Shown here: positions 6,927 to 12,854 of the stretch, in pieces | Layout: every line of letters begins with the position of its first letter | Numbering within the stretch: position 1 is the first letter of the stretch | Assembly: GCA_015522495.1 (NCBI GenBank) | Contig: WAMD01000024.1 | Span: 1-14,966 of the forward strand | Direction: 5' to 3' | Source of the DNA: Nanobdellati archaeon | GTDB lineage: Archaea > B1Sed10-29 > WALL01 > WAMD01 | DNA length: 14,966 bases | Notes under the pieces: generated by a model | What the model saw: the letters and a program-made list of their open reading frames with translations, nothing else | Databases searched by the model: none | Told to the model about the DNA's origin: nothing | Position numbers and translations under genes: made by a program

Positions 6927-8180
6927 ATGGATTTACCAATAACGTTAGCTAGCTTGACCATAGGGATAGTGATTGGGTTAGTTATAGCTCTTTTTATACT
7001 ATTCAAAAAGAAACGAACACCTGTCCCAATGACAGTAGACAAACTAGAGGCATGGAAGCACCTTGAGGAGCTAGCAAAGAAAAAAGCAGAACTTCTCGCT
7101 GCAAAGAGGACACTGAAAGAAACACTATCTGAAAACAAGATTGATGAAAAAACGTTTGTAGAAGAAGATACAAAATTAGACTCTTTAATTGATAGCATTG
7201 AGAAAGAAATGCAAAATACAATGTTCATGATTGCTAAGGGGATGGTCCCAGATTTTATGCTTGACGCAAAGAAGGAGATGGTAGAGCTTGAGAAAGCAAT
7301 AAAGCTATTCCGGGATTACAAGAAGATTAAAGAAGAGCTTGAAAAGGTGAAGAGTGAAAGAGACGGGTTGTATGTAAAGATTGAGGATTTAGAAGGAGAA
7401 AAAAAGGATATAACTGCAAAGTACAACTGGCTTGAAGAAAATTCAAACAAAACAATATACAAACTGCAAGAAAGACTAAAGGAACTTGAGAAAGAGGTAG
7501 TAAATCTTAGAAACGAAAATGAATTTTTAAAGGATGAAATAGGAGAAGCCACAAAACCCGAATCTGAAAAATTAAAGAACTTGAGAAAAGAAAACAAAAT
7601 ACTTAGAGATGGTATAGAAAGGATAAAAGAGAAATCAAAGATGCTACAAAAACTTGTCGATATAATGTCCTTAATAGTTAGCAAATATGACAGGGTAATA
7701 AGAGAAAGAGAAGAAAAAAGTGTTGAGGAACTCAAGAAGCTGGTAAAACCAAAGTCTCAGGTAGTAAAGGATCTTGTAAAGGCGTATGACAACACAATGA
7801 AAGCATATAACTACGTCAGAGATCACATTATGGAAGTAGAGATGCCCACACATGTCCCATTTTGGATGAAACTCGATGATATCGTTAGAGTGGGAGCTGG
7901 AGATGACCATGACAGAGCAATTTTACTGTGCTCCATGCTAAGAGCGATGGGTGAAGATGCTTATGTCCTCATTGCTGAAACATCTCTTGGAGAAGAAAGA
8001 GCATTTGTTGTACTAAAAAAGCCTGACAAATTTTATTTACTTGATCCAATAGATGGTATGAAGTTTGATCAGTTTACTGGCAAAACAGAAAAGAGCGCAA
8101 TAAAGGCATACAAGACAAATAAAGGAAGGATTATGAAACCTTTGTATAGGATAAGCGACAAAACAGCTGAAATATTGTGA
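6927..8180 (+). CDS. Membrane-anchored coiled-coil protein with degenerate transglutaminase-like domain
   Basis: A 417-residue protein of unknown function. One N-terminal transmembrane helix (about 5-27) is followed by KKKR, so by the positive-inside rule the remainder is probably cytoplasmic. A helical hairpin (about 40-130) and a long heptad-like coiled coil (about 120-265, rich in K/E/L) follow. Residues about 280-400 resemble a transglutaminase-like fold: DDIVRVGAGDDHDRAILLCS, then LRAMGEDAYVLIAE, ERAFVVL and YLLDPIDG. In active members the pattern is usually GDC..A.LL, HAWV and LDP. Here the Cys position aligns with D327 and the His position with R358, while D373 remains, so it is probably non-catalytic. 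C335 is elsewhere in the helix. AGGTG precedes the ATG at normal spacing. The gene stands alone between divergent RecJ and the MarR-like operon. A scaffold or binding role is my inference. Confidence 0.75.
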   Translation: MDLPITLASLTIGIVIGLVIALFILFKKKRTPVPMTVDKLEAWKHLEELAKKKAELLAAKRTLKETLSENKIDEKTFVEEDTKLDSLIDSIEKEMQNTMFMIAKGMVPDFMLDAKKEMVELEKAIKLFRDYKKIKEELEKVKSERDGLYVKIEDLEGEKKDITAKYNWLEENSNKTIYKLQERLKELEKEVVNLRNENEFLKDEIGEATKPESEKLKNLRKENKILRDGIERIKEKSKMLQKLVDIMSLIVSKYDRVIREREEKSVEELKKLVKPKSQVVKDLVKAYDNTMKAYNYVRDHIMEVEMPTHVPFWMKLDDIVRVGAGDDHDRAILLCSMLRAMGEDAYVLIAETSLGEERAFVVLKKPDKFYLLDPIDGMKFDQFTGKTEKSAIKAYKTNKGRIMKPLYRISDKTAEIL

Positions 8181-8196
8181 TATAATTGTTTATATC
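8179..8196. promoter_or_regulatory. Inverted repeat, candidate operator of the MarR-like operon
   Basis: gatata (8179-8184) and tatatc (8191-8196) form a perfect 6-bp inverted repeat around a 6-bp spacer. It directly abuts the BRE/TATA element of the downstream MarR-like gene and overlaps the stop codon of the upstream gene. The position suits a self-repressing winged-helix dimer. Both arms are AT-rich, so chance occurrence is possible. Confidence 0.35.
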
Positions 8197-8210
8197 CGAA
8201 AGTTTTAAAA
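8197..8210 (+). promoter_or_regulatory. BRE/TATA promoter for the MarR-ferredoxin-GGR operon
   Basis: A purine-rich BRE-like CGAAAG (8197-8202) is followed by TTTTAAAA (8203-8210). The centre is about 28 bases before the ATG at 8235, and no Shine-Dalgarno precedes that ATG, so the first gene is probably translated from a leaderless or nearly leaderless mRNA. Confidence 0.6.
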
Positions 8211-8234
8211 ATTTATAAAATTCCAAAAGACAGC

Positions 8235-8663
8235 ATGGAGGAACTATTAGATCAACTGGAAATGATATTCAGAGCCAGAGGACTAACAGCAGCACACGGA
8301 CGTATATTTGGAGCATTACTACTGTCCAGAAAGGGATTAACACAAAAAGAGTTATCAGGGATAACAACATACAGTATTCCTGCTGTCTCTCTTGCACTGG
8401 ATGACCTCATGAAACTAGGGTTAGTAAAGAGCCAGAAGATAAAAGGTAAAAGGGAAAAGGTGTATACTATAACAGGTAATCTAGTAAAGATGTTTAGAAC
8501 ATTTTTAAAGAACTTGAAAGACAGAAACGTAGCACCTCTATTGATATCTATAAAAACAATAGATAAAGTATCGCCAACCCCTGGGTTAAAAAAACTTGAA
8601 AAAGAGGTAAGCAGGTTGGATAAGTACTTGGAGAGGTTATTAAACGTAGACGTTGGTGAGTAA
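8235..8663 (+). CDS. MarR/GbsR-like winged-helix transcriptional regulator
   Basis: A 142-residue DNA-binding protein, first gene of its operon. Residues about 15-80 form the winged helix: GLTAAHGRIFGALLLS, LTQKELSGITTYSIPAVSLA as helix-turn-helix, LDDLMKLGLV, and the wing KIKGKREKVYTIT. The order matches the MarR/GbsR group. The C-terminal part (about 85-140) is helical with a leucine-rich segment (LEKEVSRLDKYLERLL) that could dimerise. The gene is followed after 2 bp by the ferredoxin gene and then by geranylgeranyl reductase, so a role in controlling lipid saturation is plausible but inferred. A leaderless-type promoter and an inverted repeat lie just upstream, which suggests autoregulation. 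The ligand is unknown. No cysteine or metal-binding cluster is seen in it. Confidence 0.78.
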   Translation: MEELLDQLEMIFRARGLTAAHGRIFGALLLSRKGLTQKELSGITTYSIPAVSLALDDLMKLGLVKSQKIKGKREKVYTITGNLVKMFRTFLKNLKDRNVAPLLISIKTIDKVSPTPGLKKLEKEVSRLDKYLERLLNVDVGE

Positions 8664-8665
8664 AT

Positions 8666-8848
8666 ATGGTTGCAGTTGTCAATAGGGATAAATGTATGTA
8701 CTGTGGGGCATGTACGAGTGTGTGCCCAAAACTAGCGCTAGAACTATTAGAAACACGAATAAAAGTCTATGCGGATAAATGTATTGATTGTGGTTTATGC
8801 GTCAAAGCGTGTCCTGTTGGAGCAATTAGGTTGGAGGAGAGAAAATGA
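8666..8848 (+). CDS. 2x[4Fe-4S] ferredoxin
   Basis: A 60-residue bacterial-type ferredoxin carrying low-potential electrons. The two cluster motifs are intact: C10, C13, C16 with C20-P, and C39, C42, C45 with C49-P, in the usual crossed-ligand arrangement. The length is typical of the minimal dicluster form. The start codon follows the MarR-like stop by 2 bp, with GGTGA at normal distance. The stop overlaps the geranylgeranyl reductase start by 4 bp (ATGA). A dedicated ferredoxin next to geranylgeranyl reductase is known from methanogens, where it supports full reduction of the isoprenoid chains. The same partnership is inferred here. Confidence 0.93.
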   Translation: MVAVVNRDKCMYCGACTSVCPKLALELLETRIKVYADKCIDCGLCVKACPVGAIRLEERK

Positions 8849-10059
8849 TGAACGATTGGGATGTTATTGTCGTTGGGGCTGGACCCGCTGGAATAAAGGC
8901 AGGTGAAGAACTAGCGAAGAGAAGGTTGAAAACGCTAGTTATTGATAGAAAGCAAGAAATAGGAGCACCAAAGAGATGTGGGGAAGGGCTTTCAGATAGA
9001 TGGGTGACCGTATCTGGGTTAAAGCCAGACCCGACATGGGCAAGGCAGTACATAAATGGAGCTATACTGATATCACCAAAGGGAAAAAAGATAGTCATAG
9101 ATTCAGAGAAAATGGGCAGAACTGGTTATATAATTGAAAGGAAGATGTTTGAAAAATTTCTTGCAGCAAACGCAATACGAGCTGGAGCAAAGTTCTTGTT
9201 AAAGACAAACGTTGAAGACTTAGTAATGGAAGATGGATTTGTAAAGGGGGTTGTTGCAAATAATATGGGGGATACCTTAGAGCTAAGGTCAAAGGTGGTT
9301 GTTGCAGCAGATGGTGTGGATTCCAGGATAGGCAGAATGGCTGGGTTGAACACACTGCTTCCACTAGCGGAAATGGATTCTGGATTTCAATACGAGATGG
9401 CTGGAGTTGACCTACTTGACCCACATAAAATGGAGTTGTATTTTGGGAAGAGTGTTGCTCCAAGGGGGTATGTGTGGGTATTTCCAAAAGGGGAAGACGT
9501 AGCAAATGTTGGTGTGGGCATATCAGGAACAGATGAAAAAACGGCGAGGGAGTATTTGGATAGATGGTTAGAGAATAACAAGAGATTTGAAAATGCCAGT
9601 ATAATAGAAGTAAACGCTGGTGGGATACCTGTCACGAAGCCTGTTGATGAGTTCGTTGGGAATGGAATATTGCTGACAGGTGATGCCGCAAGGATGGTAA
9701 ATCCAATCCATGGAGGAGGTATGGGAACAGCCCTAGAAGCAGGTGGGATGCTTGCAGATGTGATAAAAGAGGCTATAGAAGAGAATAACGTCAGTAAAGA
9801 GAAGTTAAAGAAGTTCCAGGATATATGGATGGAAAAACACGGGAAAGAATTTGCAAATGTGCTTAAGGTTAGACATTTCTTCGAAAAATTGAACGACGAA
9901 CAGCTAGAAGCAATAGCAGACATTGTTGTTAAAGGAAAAATAAGTCCAGATGTATTTGTTGAGCTTAGCCATGGACAGGGCCTTGGGAAGATAGCAAAGG
10001 GGATTATAAAATCAAGCCCATCAATAGCCAAGCTGATATTTGAATTTATAAAAAGGTGA
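8845..10059 (+). CDS. Geranylgeranyl reductase family flavoprotein (archaeal lipid saturation)
   Basis: A 404-residue FAD enzyme that reduces double bonds of the geranylgeranyl chains of archaeal ether lipids. The N-terminal dinucleotide fold has GAGPAG (11-16) and an acidic strand end (VIDRKQE). The family signature RCGEGLS (44-50) carries the conserved Cys45. The FAD-binding segment LLTGDAARMVNPIHGGGMG starts near residue 276. Length is normal. Two consecutive ATG codons exist (8845 and 8848). GGAGG at 8833-8837 fits 8845, and the 4-bp overlap with the ferredoxin gene supports coupling. The stop codon at 10057-10059 sits within the AGGTGAT that serves the next gene. The ferredoxin upstream is the likely electron source. 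A few homologues act on other prenyl groups, but context favours membrane lipids. Confidence 0.92.
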   Translation: MMNDWDVIVVGAGPAGIKAGEELAKRRLKTLVIDRKQEIGAPKRCGEGLSDRWVTVSGLKPDPTWARQYINGAILISPKGKKIVIDSEKMGRTGYIIERKMFEKFLAANAIRAGAKFLLKTNVEDLVMEDGFVKGVVANNMGDTLELRSKVVVAADGVDSRIGRMAGLNTLLPLAEMDSGFQYEMAGVDLLDPHKMELYFGKSVAPRGYVWVFPKGEDVANVGVGISGTDEKTAREYLDRWLENNKRFENASIIEVNAGGIPVTKPVDEFVGNGILLTGDAARMVNPIHGGGMGTALEAGGMLADVIKEAIEENNVSKEKLKKFQDIWMEKHGKEFANVLKVRHFFEKLNDEQLEAIADIVVKGKISPDVFVELSHGQGLGKIAKGIIKSSPSIAKLIFEFIKR

Positions 10060-10063
10060 TTTG

Positions 10064-10888
10064 TTGAAGGTCCCTAAAGCAACCGTTGGAATTATTGTAT
10101 TCTCAGTGACCTTCTACCTCCTCGTAACAAATTTTTCACCGTACGTATCGCCAGTGGATGTCCTTAGGCCATATGGAGTATCAGTAGATAATCTTTTATT
10201 TGGTGGTTTTATATACTCATTCACGCACATCGGATTAAAACATTTACTGGCTAACATGTTTTTCTTGAGTATAATAGGCACTATCCTCGAACAAAGACTA
10301 GAAGCTAAGCATACCCTCGCGATATACATAGCGTCCGGATGGATCGGCGGTACACTGTACACATTGATAAATCCAGATGTATGGGTACTTGGTGCATCAA
10401 CTGCAATATGTGGATTGATCGCGGCCTTGATGGTAGTTGACATAAAGAAGGCAATAATAGGTGTAATCATAGCGTTATACTTAACGCCTGTAATAGCTTA
10501 CCCCATCGCGGACTGGATAGTTAATGAAACCCAATCGCATAAAGAGATGGAGATAATAAAAAATGCAGAAGCTATAGTAAACTATTCCCAGCAGTTAAAA
10601 AATGCGACTGGGGAAGAAAGGCACGTACTGGAAAAAAAGATAAATCAAACCTACCAAAAGATAATAATAACATATAACGAAAAGAAAAGTATTGAAACTG
10701 GGGAAAAAACAGAAACAGTAACACCTACATCCAATCTAATACACATACTAGGAGGAACTGTTGCTTTAGTCTACCTTGCCATATTTAAGAGAAAGGCATA
10801 TAACCAACTTTGGGATGACATAAATGGCGTTATCAAATTTGGAAGTTCACTGGTTAGTTCAGGAGTTAAAAAACTTAGAAGGAGGTAG
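10064..10888 (+). CDS. Rhomboid-family intramembrane serine protease with soluble insertion
   Basis: A polytopic membrane protein of about 274 residues. Rhomboid features, counted from TTG at 10061: HLLAN (61-65) as the H-x3-N motif of TM2, GASTAICGLIAA (111-122) with catalytic Ser113, and LIHILGG (226-232) with catalytic His228 in the last helix. An N-terminal helix spans about 8-24. Between the fifth and last helices is a hydrophilic, lysine/glutamate-rich stretch (about 155-225) with helical character, longer than in minimal rhomboids. The tail is basic (KKLRRR). Start: two TTG codons are adjacent. AGGTGAT (10054-10060) is directly before the first, so the second (10064) has more normal spacing. 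There is no ATG. The substrate is unknown. The gene sits between geranylgeranyl reductase and the NFACT gene, overlapping the latter by 65 bp. Confidence 0.85.
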   Translation: MKVPKATVGIIVFSVTFYLLVTNFSPYVSPVDVLRPYGVSVDNLLFGGFIYSFTHIGLKHLLANMFFLSIIGTILEQRLEAKHTLAIYIASGWIGGTLYTLINPDVWVLGASTAICGLIAALMVVDIKKAIIGVIIALYLTPVIAYPIADWIVNETQSHKEMEIIKNAEAIVNYSQQLKNATGEERHVLEKKINQTYQKIIITYNEKKSIETGEKTETVTPTSNLIHILGGTVALVYLAIFKRKAYNQLWDDINGVIKFGSSLVSSGVKKLRRR

Positions 10889-11822
10889 TTTTGTAAAGAT
10901 ATGGAAATGTGGAAATTTCTACAAGATGAGGATAAGAAAGAAATGGAATGTAGATATTGTAATAAATCCTCCAGAATTCGCTTTTATAACAAAAAGAAAA
11001 TTTGACTGCTCAGCAGATAACCTTTCGATGAAAATAAGAAAAGAACTTGGTGGAGCAAGACTAATTGAAGTTAACCAAGTAAATTTTGACAGGATAATCC
11101 AATTCAAATTTAATAAAGCAGAGGTTACAATCGAGCTTTTTTCACATGGGAACATAATCCTCACAAGAGACGGCATCACACTATCCGCTCTCAGATATGA
11201 AAATTGGAAGGATAGAGAAATTAGACCTAAAAGGAAGTATGCTCCACCAAAACCAACAATAAATCCATATGACATCAATTTGGAGGAATTCACAAGTATA
11301 TTTACCGAAGATAACATCATGAGAAGCATGGTAAAACACTTGAAGCTAGGCAAGGATTACATAGAAAAGTTGATATCTGAGTCTGGTGAAAACAAAAACA
11401 GTGCTAAACCTAAAAACATACAAAGGATGTTTAACAAAATGAAAGAAATCCTCGAGGTACTCTCCCCAGGCATCGATACAAAGCCCGTTGTAATGCCAAT
11501 CACAGACAATTTTAAGCCAATGAAGAGCTTTAACGACGCGCTTGATGAGTTTTATGGAAACAAACTCGTTAAAAATAAAGTGAACCCAAAATTGGAAAAA
11601 AGGCTTGATGAACAGTTAAAAGCATTATCTGAAATGAAAAAGAAGGCCGTAGAGTACAAAGAAATAGGAGATAAGATATACGAACACATGCAAGATCTGA
11701 AAGAAATATTAGATAAAATCAAGAAAATGAGAAAAAACGGAAAGGAATGGAGAGAAATAGAAAAGGAACTGAACGTCAAGATTGATGAAAAATCAGGTAA
11801 AATGTGGGTTGACCTAGTCTGA
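10824..11822 (+). CDS. Rqc2/NEMF-like NFACT protein lacking the NFACT-R domain
   Basis: A 332-residue protein related to archaeal Rqc2 (ribosome-associated quality control). The NFACT-N part is recognisable: LEVHWLVQELKNLEGGSFVKIW (positions 6-27), FDRIIQFKF (88-96), ELFSHGNIILT (104-114), and RKYAPP (137-142). A helix-hairpin-helix segment follows (MRSMVKHLKLGKDYIEKLI, 166-184), then SFNDALDEFYG (235-245) and a coiled coil (about 255-305). The protein ends at KIDEKSGKMWVDLV, where full-length relatives continue into the RNA-binding NFACT-R (DUF814) domain. That domain is absent in every frame downstream, where a minus-strand gene begins with a 9-bp overlap. It may be a natural short form with NFACT-R encoded elsewhere, or a truncation. 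The ATG start matches the family N-terminus although it lies 65 bp inside the rhomboid gene. Confidence 0.8.
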   Translation: MALSNLEVHWLVQELKNLEGGSFVKIWKCGNFYKMRIRKKWNVDIVINPPEFAFITKRKFDCSADNLSMKIRKELGGARLIEVNQVNFDRIIQFKFNKAEVTIELFSHGNIILTRDGITLSALRYENWKDREIRPKRKYAPPKPTINPYDINLEEFTSIFTEDNIMRSMVKHLKLGKDYIEKLISESGENKNSAKPKNIQRMFNKMKEILEVLSPGIDTKPVVMPITDNFKPMKSFNDALDEFYGNKLVKNKVNPKLEKRLDEQLKALSEMKKKAVEYKEIGDKIYEHMQDLKEILDKIKKMRKNGKEWREIEKELNVKIDEKSGKMWVDLV

Positions 11823-12077
11823 GAGCAAAGACTCATCAACAACTGCTACATCACTCACAGCAAACAAAGCCTTGTATGGTACAATTATCAAGTCGTTCTC
11901 CCTTGGTAGATCCCTTGCAAGCTTTGACTCTGGACTTGGTTCTATAAGCATGTACTCCAATGCTCCTGTAAGCTCATCAAATTGGATATCGCTTATCCTT
12001 CCTAGCTCTTCTCCTTTGTTTGTTATAACTCTCTTTCCACCTAACTGTCTAGCAATGGCAAATTTCCTTGTTGGCAT
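11814..12077 (-). CDS. PRC-barrel domain protein
   Basis: An 87-residue single-domain PRC-barrel protein: FAIARQLGGKRVITNKGEEL, then GRISDIQFDELTGALEYMLI, and a closing strand LIIVPYKALFAVSDVAVV. Small archaeal PRC-barrel proteins include factors that work with FtsZ/SepF in cell division and others tied to RNA metabolism; which applies here cannot be told. Start: an in-frame GTG at 12086 would add MIF, but it lies inside AGGTGAT (12082-12088, minus strand), a Shine-Dalgarno four bases before the ATG at 12077, so the ATG is preferred. The gene is convergent with the NFACT gene, overlapping by 9 bp, and lies downstream of the CARF-like gene on the same strand but has its own TATA-like element. 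Confidence 0.82.
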   Translation of the reverse strand: MPTRKFAIARQLGGKRVITNKGEELGRISDIQFDELTGALEYMLIEPSPESKLARDLPRENDLIIVPYKALFAVSDVAVVDESLLSD

Positions 12078-12108
12078 AAAAATCACCTAGAATAATTACA
12101 TAGCTAGC

Positions 12109-12120
12109 GTTTAAATACTT
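12109..12120 (-). promoter_or_regulatory. TATA box candidate for the PRC-barrel gene
   Basis: On the minus strand AAGTATTTAAAC is preceded by the purine-rich AGGGAAA. A start about 26 bases downstream falls near 12088, just at the AGGTGAT ribosome-binding site. The element overlaps the TAA stop of the CARF-like gene (12111-12113). Confidence 0.45.
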
Positions 12121-12755
12121 TTCCCTGCCTTTACTTCAACAATCTTCCTCTTACCCTTCCTTCTAACTCTCACCAAACCAAGCTCAGAAATGGGTTCTAG
12201 CTTCCTTGAGACCGATATGACGGATGCCTTATCAGACCTACCGAGAAAAGCCTCTGCAAGCTCTGACAGGCTCTCCCACCTGCGCCTTGATGTGAGAATG
12301 GAAAGAAACTCTAGGTCAATGCCCAAATCCAAGGGTAACCTAGGCAATGCAACCAACCTCCCGTATGTTGGTGTTTTCCCGTATTCAGATGCGGTTGAAT
12401 AGGTCACGTCTGCCCCAAGATCACTTGCCAGGACATACATTACGGTGGACACAACCTTATTACCCGAAGAGATATCAACCCTCACATCCTCCTCTTTAGA
12501 CATGGCGCTGTGTATAATTATTAATGCTTCTATCGGAGAAAAGAAATCAACCCATATCTCCTCCCATGTAGGGGATGAAGGCAGTCTCCTCGCTTCTTTC
12601 TTCACCCTGGATATTATCCTCTCCACTTCCTTTGTAAGTTTATCACTCACATCTGACCTATTCCTGATTATAACTACCTTGGTGGGTAGATGGTGAAATA
12701 TAGCAGCAAGTATCCTGTCCTCCTCAAGTCCCTGGGCAATAAAGAGAGTAGGCAT
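12111..12755 (-). CDS. CARF-like/winged-helix transcriptional regulator (DUF6293/Csa3-like)
   Basis: A 214-residue predicted regulator. The N-terminal Rossmann-like part has a strand plus LFIAQGLEEDRILAAIF (4-20) and VVIIRNRSD (27-35). A second glycine-containing motif, VDISSGNKVVSTVMYVLA (93-110), follows. Together these recall CARF domains, which bind cyclic oligoadenylates or other nucleotides (compare the NxTGGTK motif). Residues about 145-214 form a winged helix (FLSILTSRRRWESLSELAEA, then SVISVSRKLEPISELGLV and a basic wing RRKGKRK). This layout matches Csa3 and the archaeal DUF6293 group. Start: ATG at 12755 rather than TTG at 12770, because a TATA-like sequence centred near 12782 is about 27 bases upstream of the ATG and no Shine-Dalgarno precedes either codon. 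No cas gene or CRISPR array is in the window. It is divergent from thyX-glyA. The CARF assignment rests on motif reading only. Confidence 0.62.
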   Translation of the reverse strand: MPTLFIAQGLEEDRILAAIFHHLPTKVVIIRNRSDVSDKLTKEVERIISRVKKEARRLPSSPTWEEIWVDFFSPIEALIIIHSAMSKEEDVRVDISSGNKVVSTVMYVLASDLGADVTYSTASEYGKTPTYGRLVALPRLPLDLGIDLEFLSILTSRRRWESLSELAEAFLGRSDKASVISVSRKLEPISELGLVRVRRKGKRKIVEVKAGKSI

Positions 12756-12773
12756 ATGGAATTTATACAAAAG

Positions 12774-12791
12774 GTAACATAAATATGTTAC
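12774..12791. promoter_or_regulatory. Palindromic operator candidate between CARF-like gene and thyX
   Basis: gtaacata-aa-tatgttac is a perfect 8-bp inverted repeat with a 2-bp centre. Its core, read on the minus strand as catatttatg, coincides with the expected TATA position of the CARF-like gene (about 27 bases before ATG 12755). It lies about 35 bp upstream of the thyX TATA element. A dimeric regulator bound here would block the CARF-like promoter and could affect thyX. Confidence 0.6.
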
Positions 12792-12825
12792 TATTAGAAA
12801 CCGTAAGGACCCAAGTGGAAAAATC

Positions 12826-12834
12826 TATTTATAT
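12826..12834 (+). promoter_or_regulatory. TATA box of the leaderless-type thyX promoter
   Basis: TATTTATAT is preceded by the purine-rich GGAAAAA (BRE-like). Its centre is about 25 bases before the thyX ATG at 12855, and no Shine-Dalgarno is seen before that ATG, so a leaderless transcript is likely. Confidence 0.6.
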
Positions 12835-12854
12835 GGATGGGATAAAAACCTACC

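Noticed and set aside
6893..7910. Long minus-strand frames opposite the coiled-coil gene
   Set aside because: They are Ser/Phe/Leu-rich mirror translations of a Lys/Glu-rich coiled coil and have no start signals or recognisable domains.
9387..10031. 214-codon minus-strand frame opposite geranylgeranyl reductase
   Set aside because: The plus-strand gene has all family motifs. The opposite frame is Ser/Pro/Phe-rich with no domain and no promoter.
12756..12770. TTG start at 12770 for the CARF-like gene
   Set aside because: No Shine-Dalgarno precedes it, and it lies too near the TATA-like palindrome for a normal transcript start, whereas ATG 12755 fits a leaderless start.
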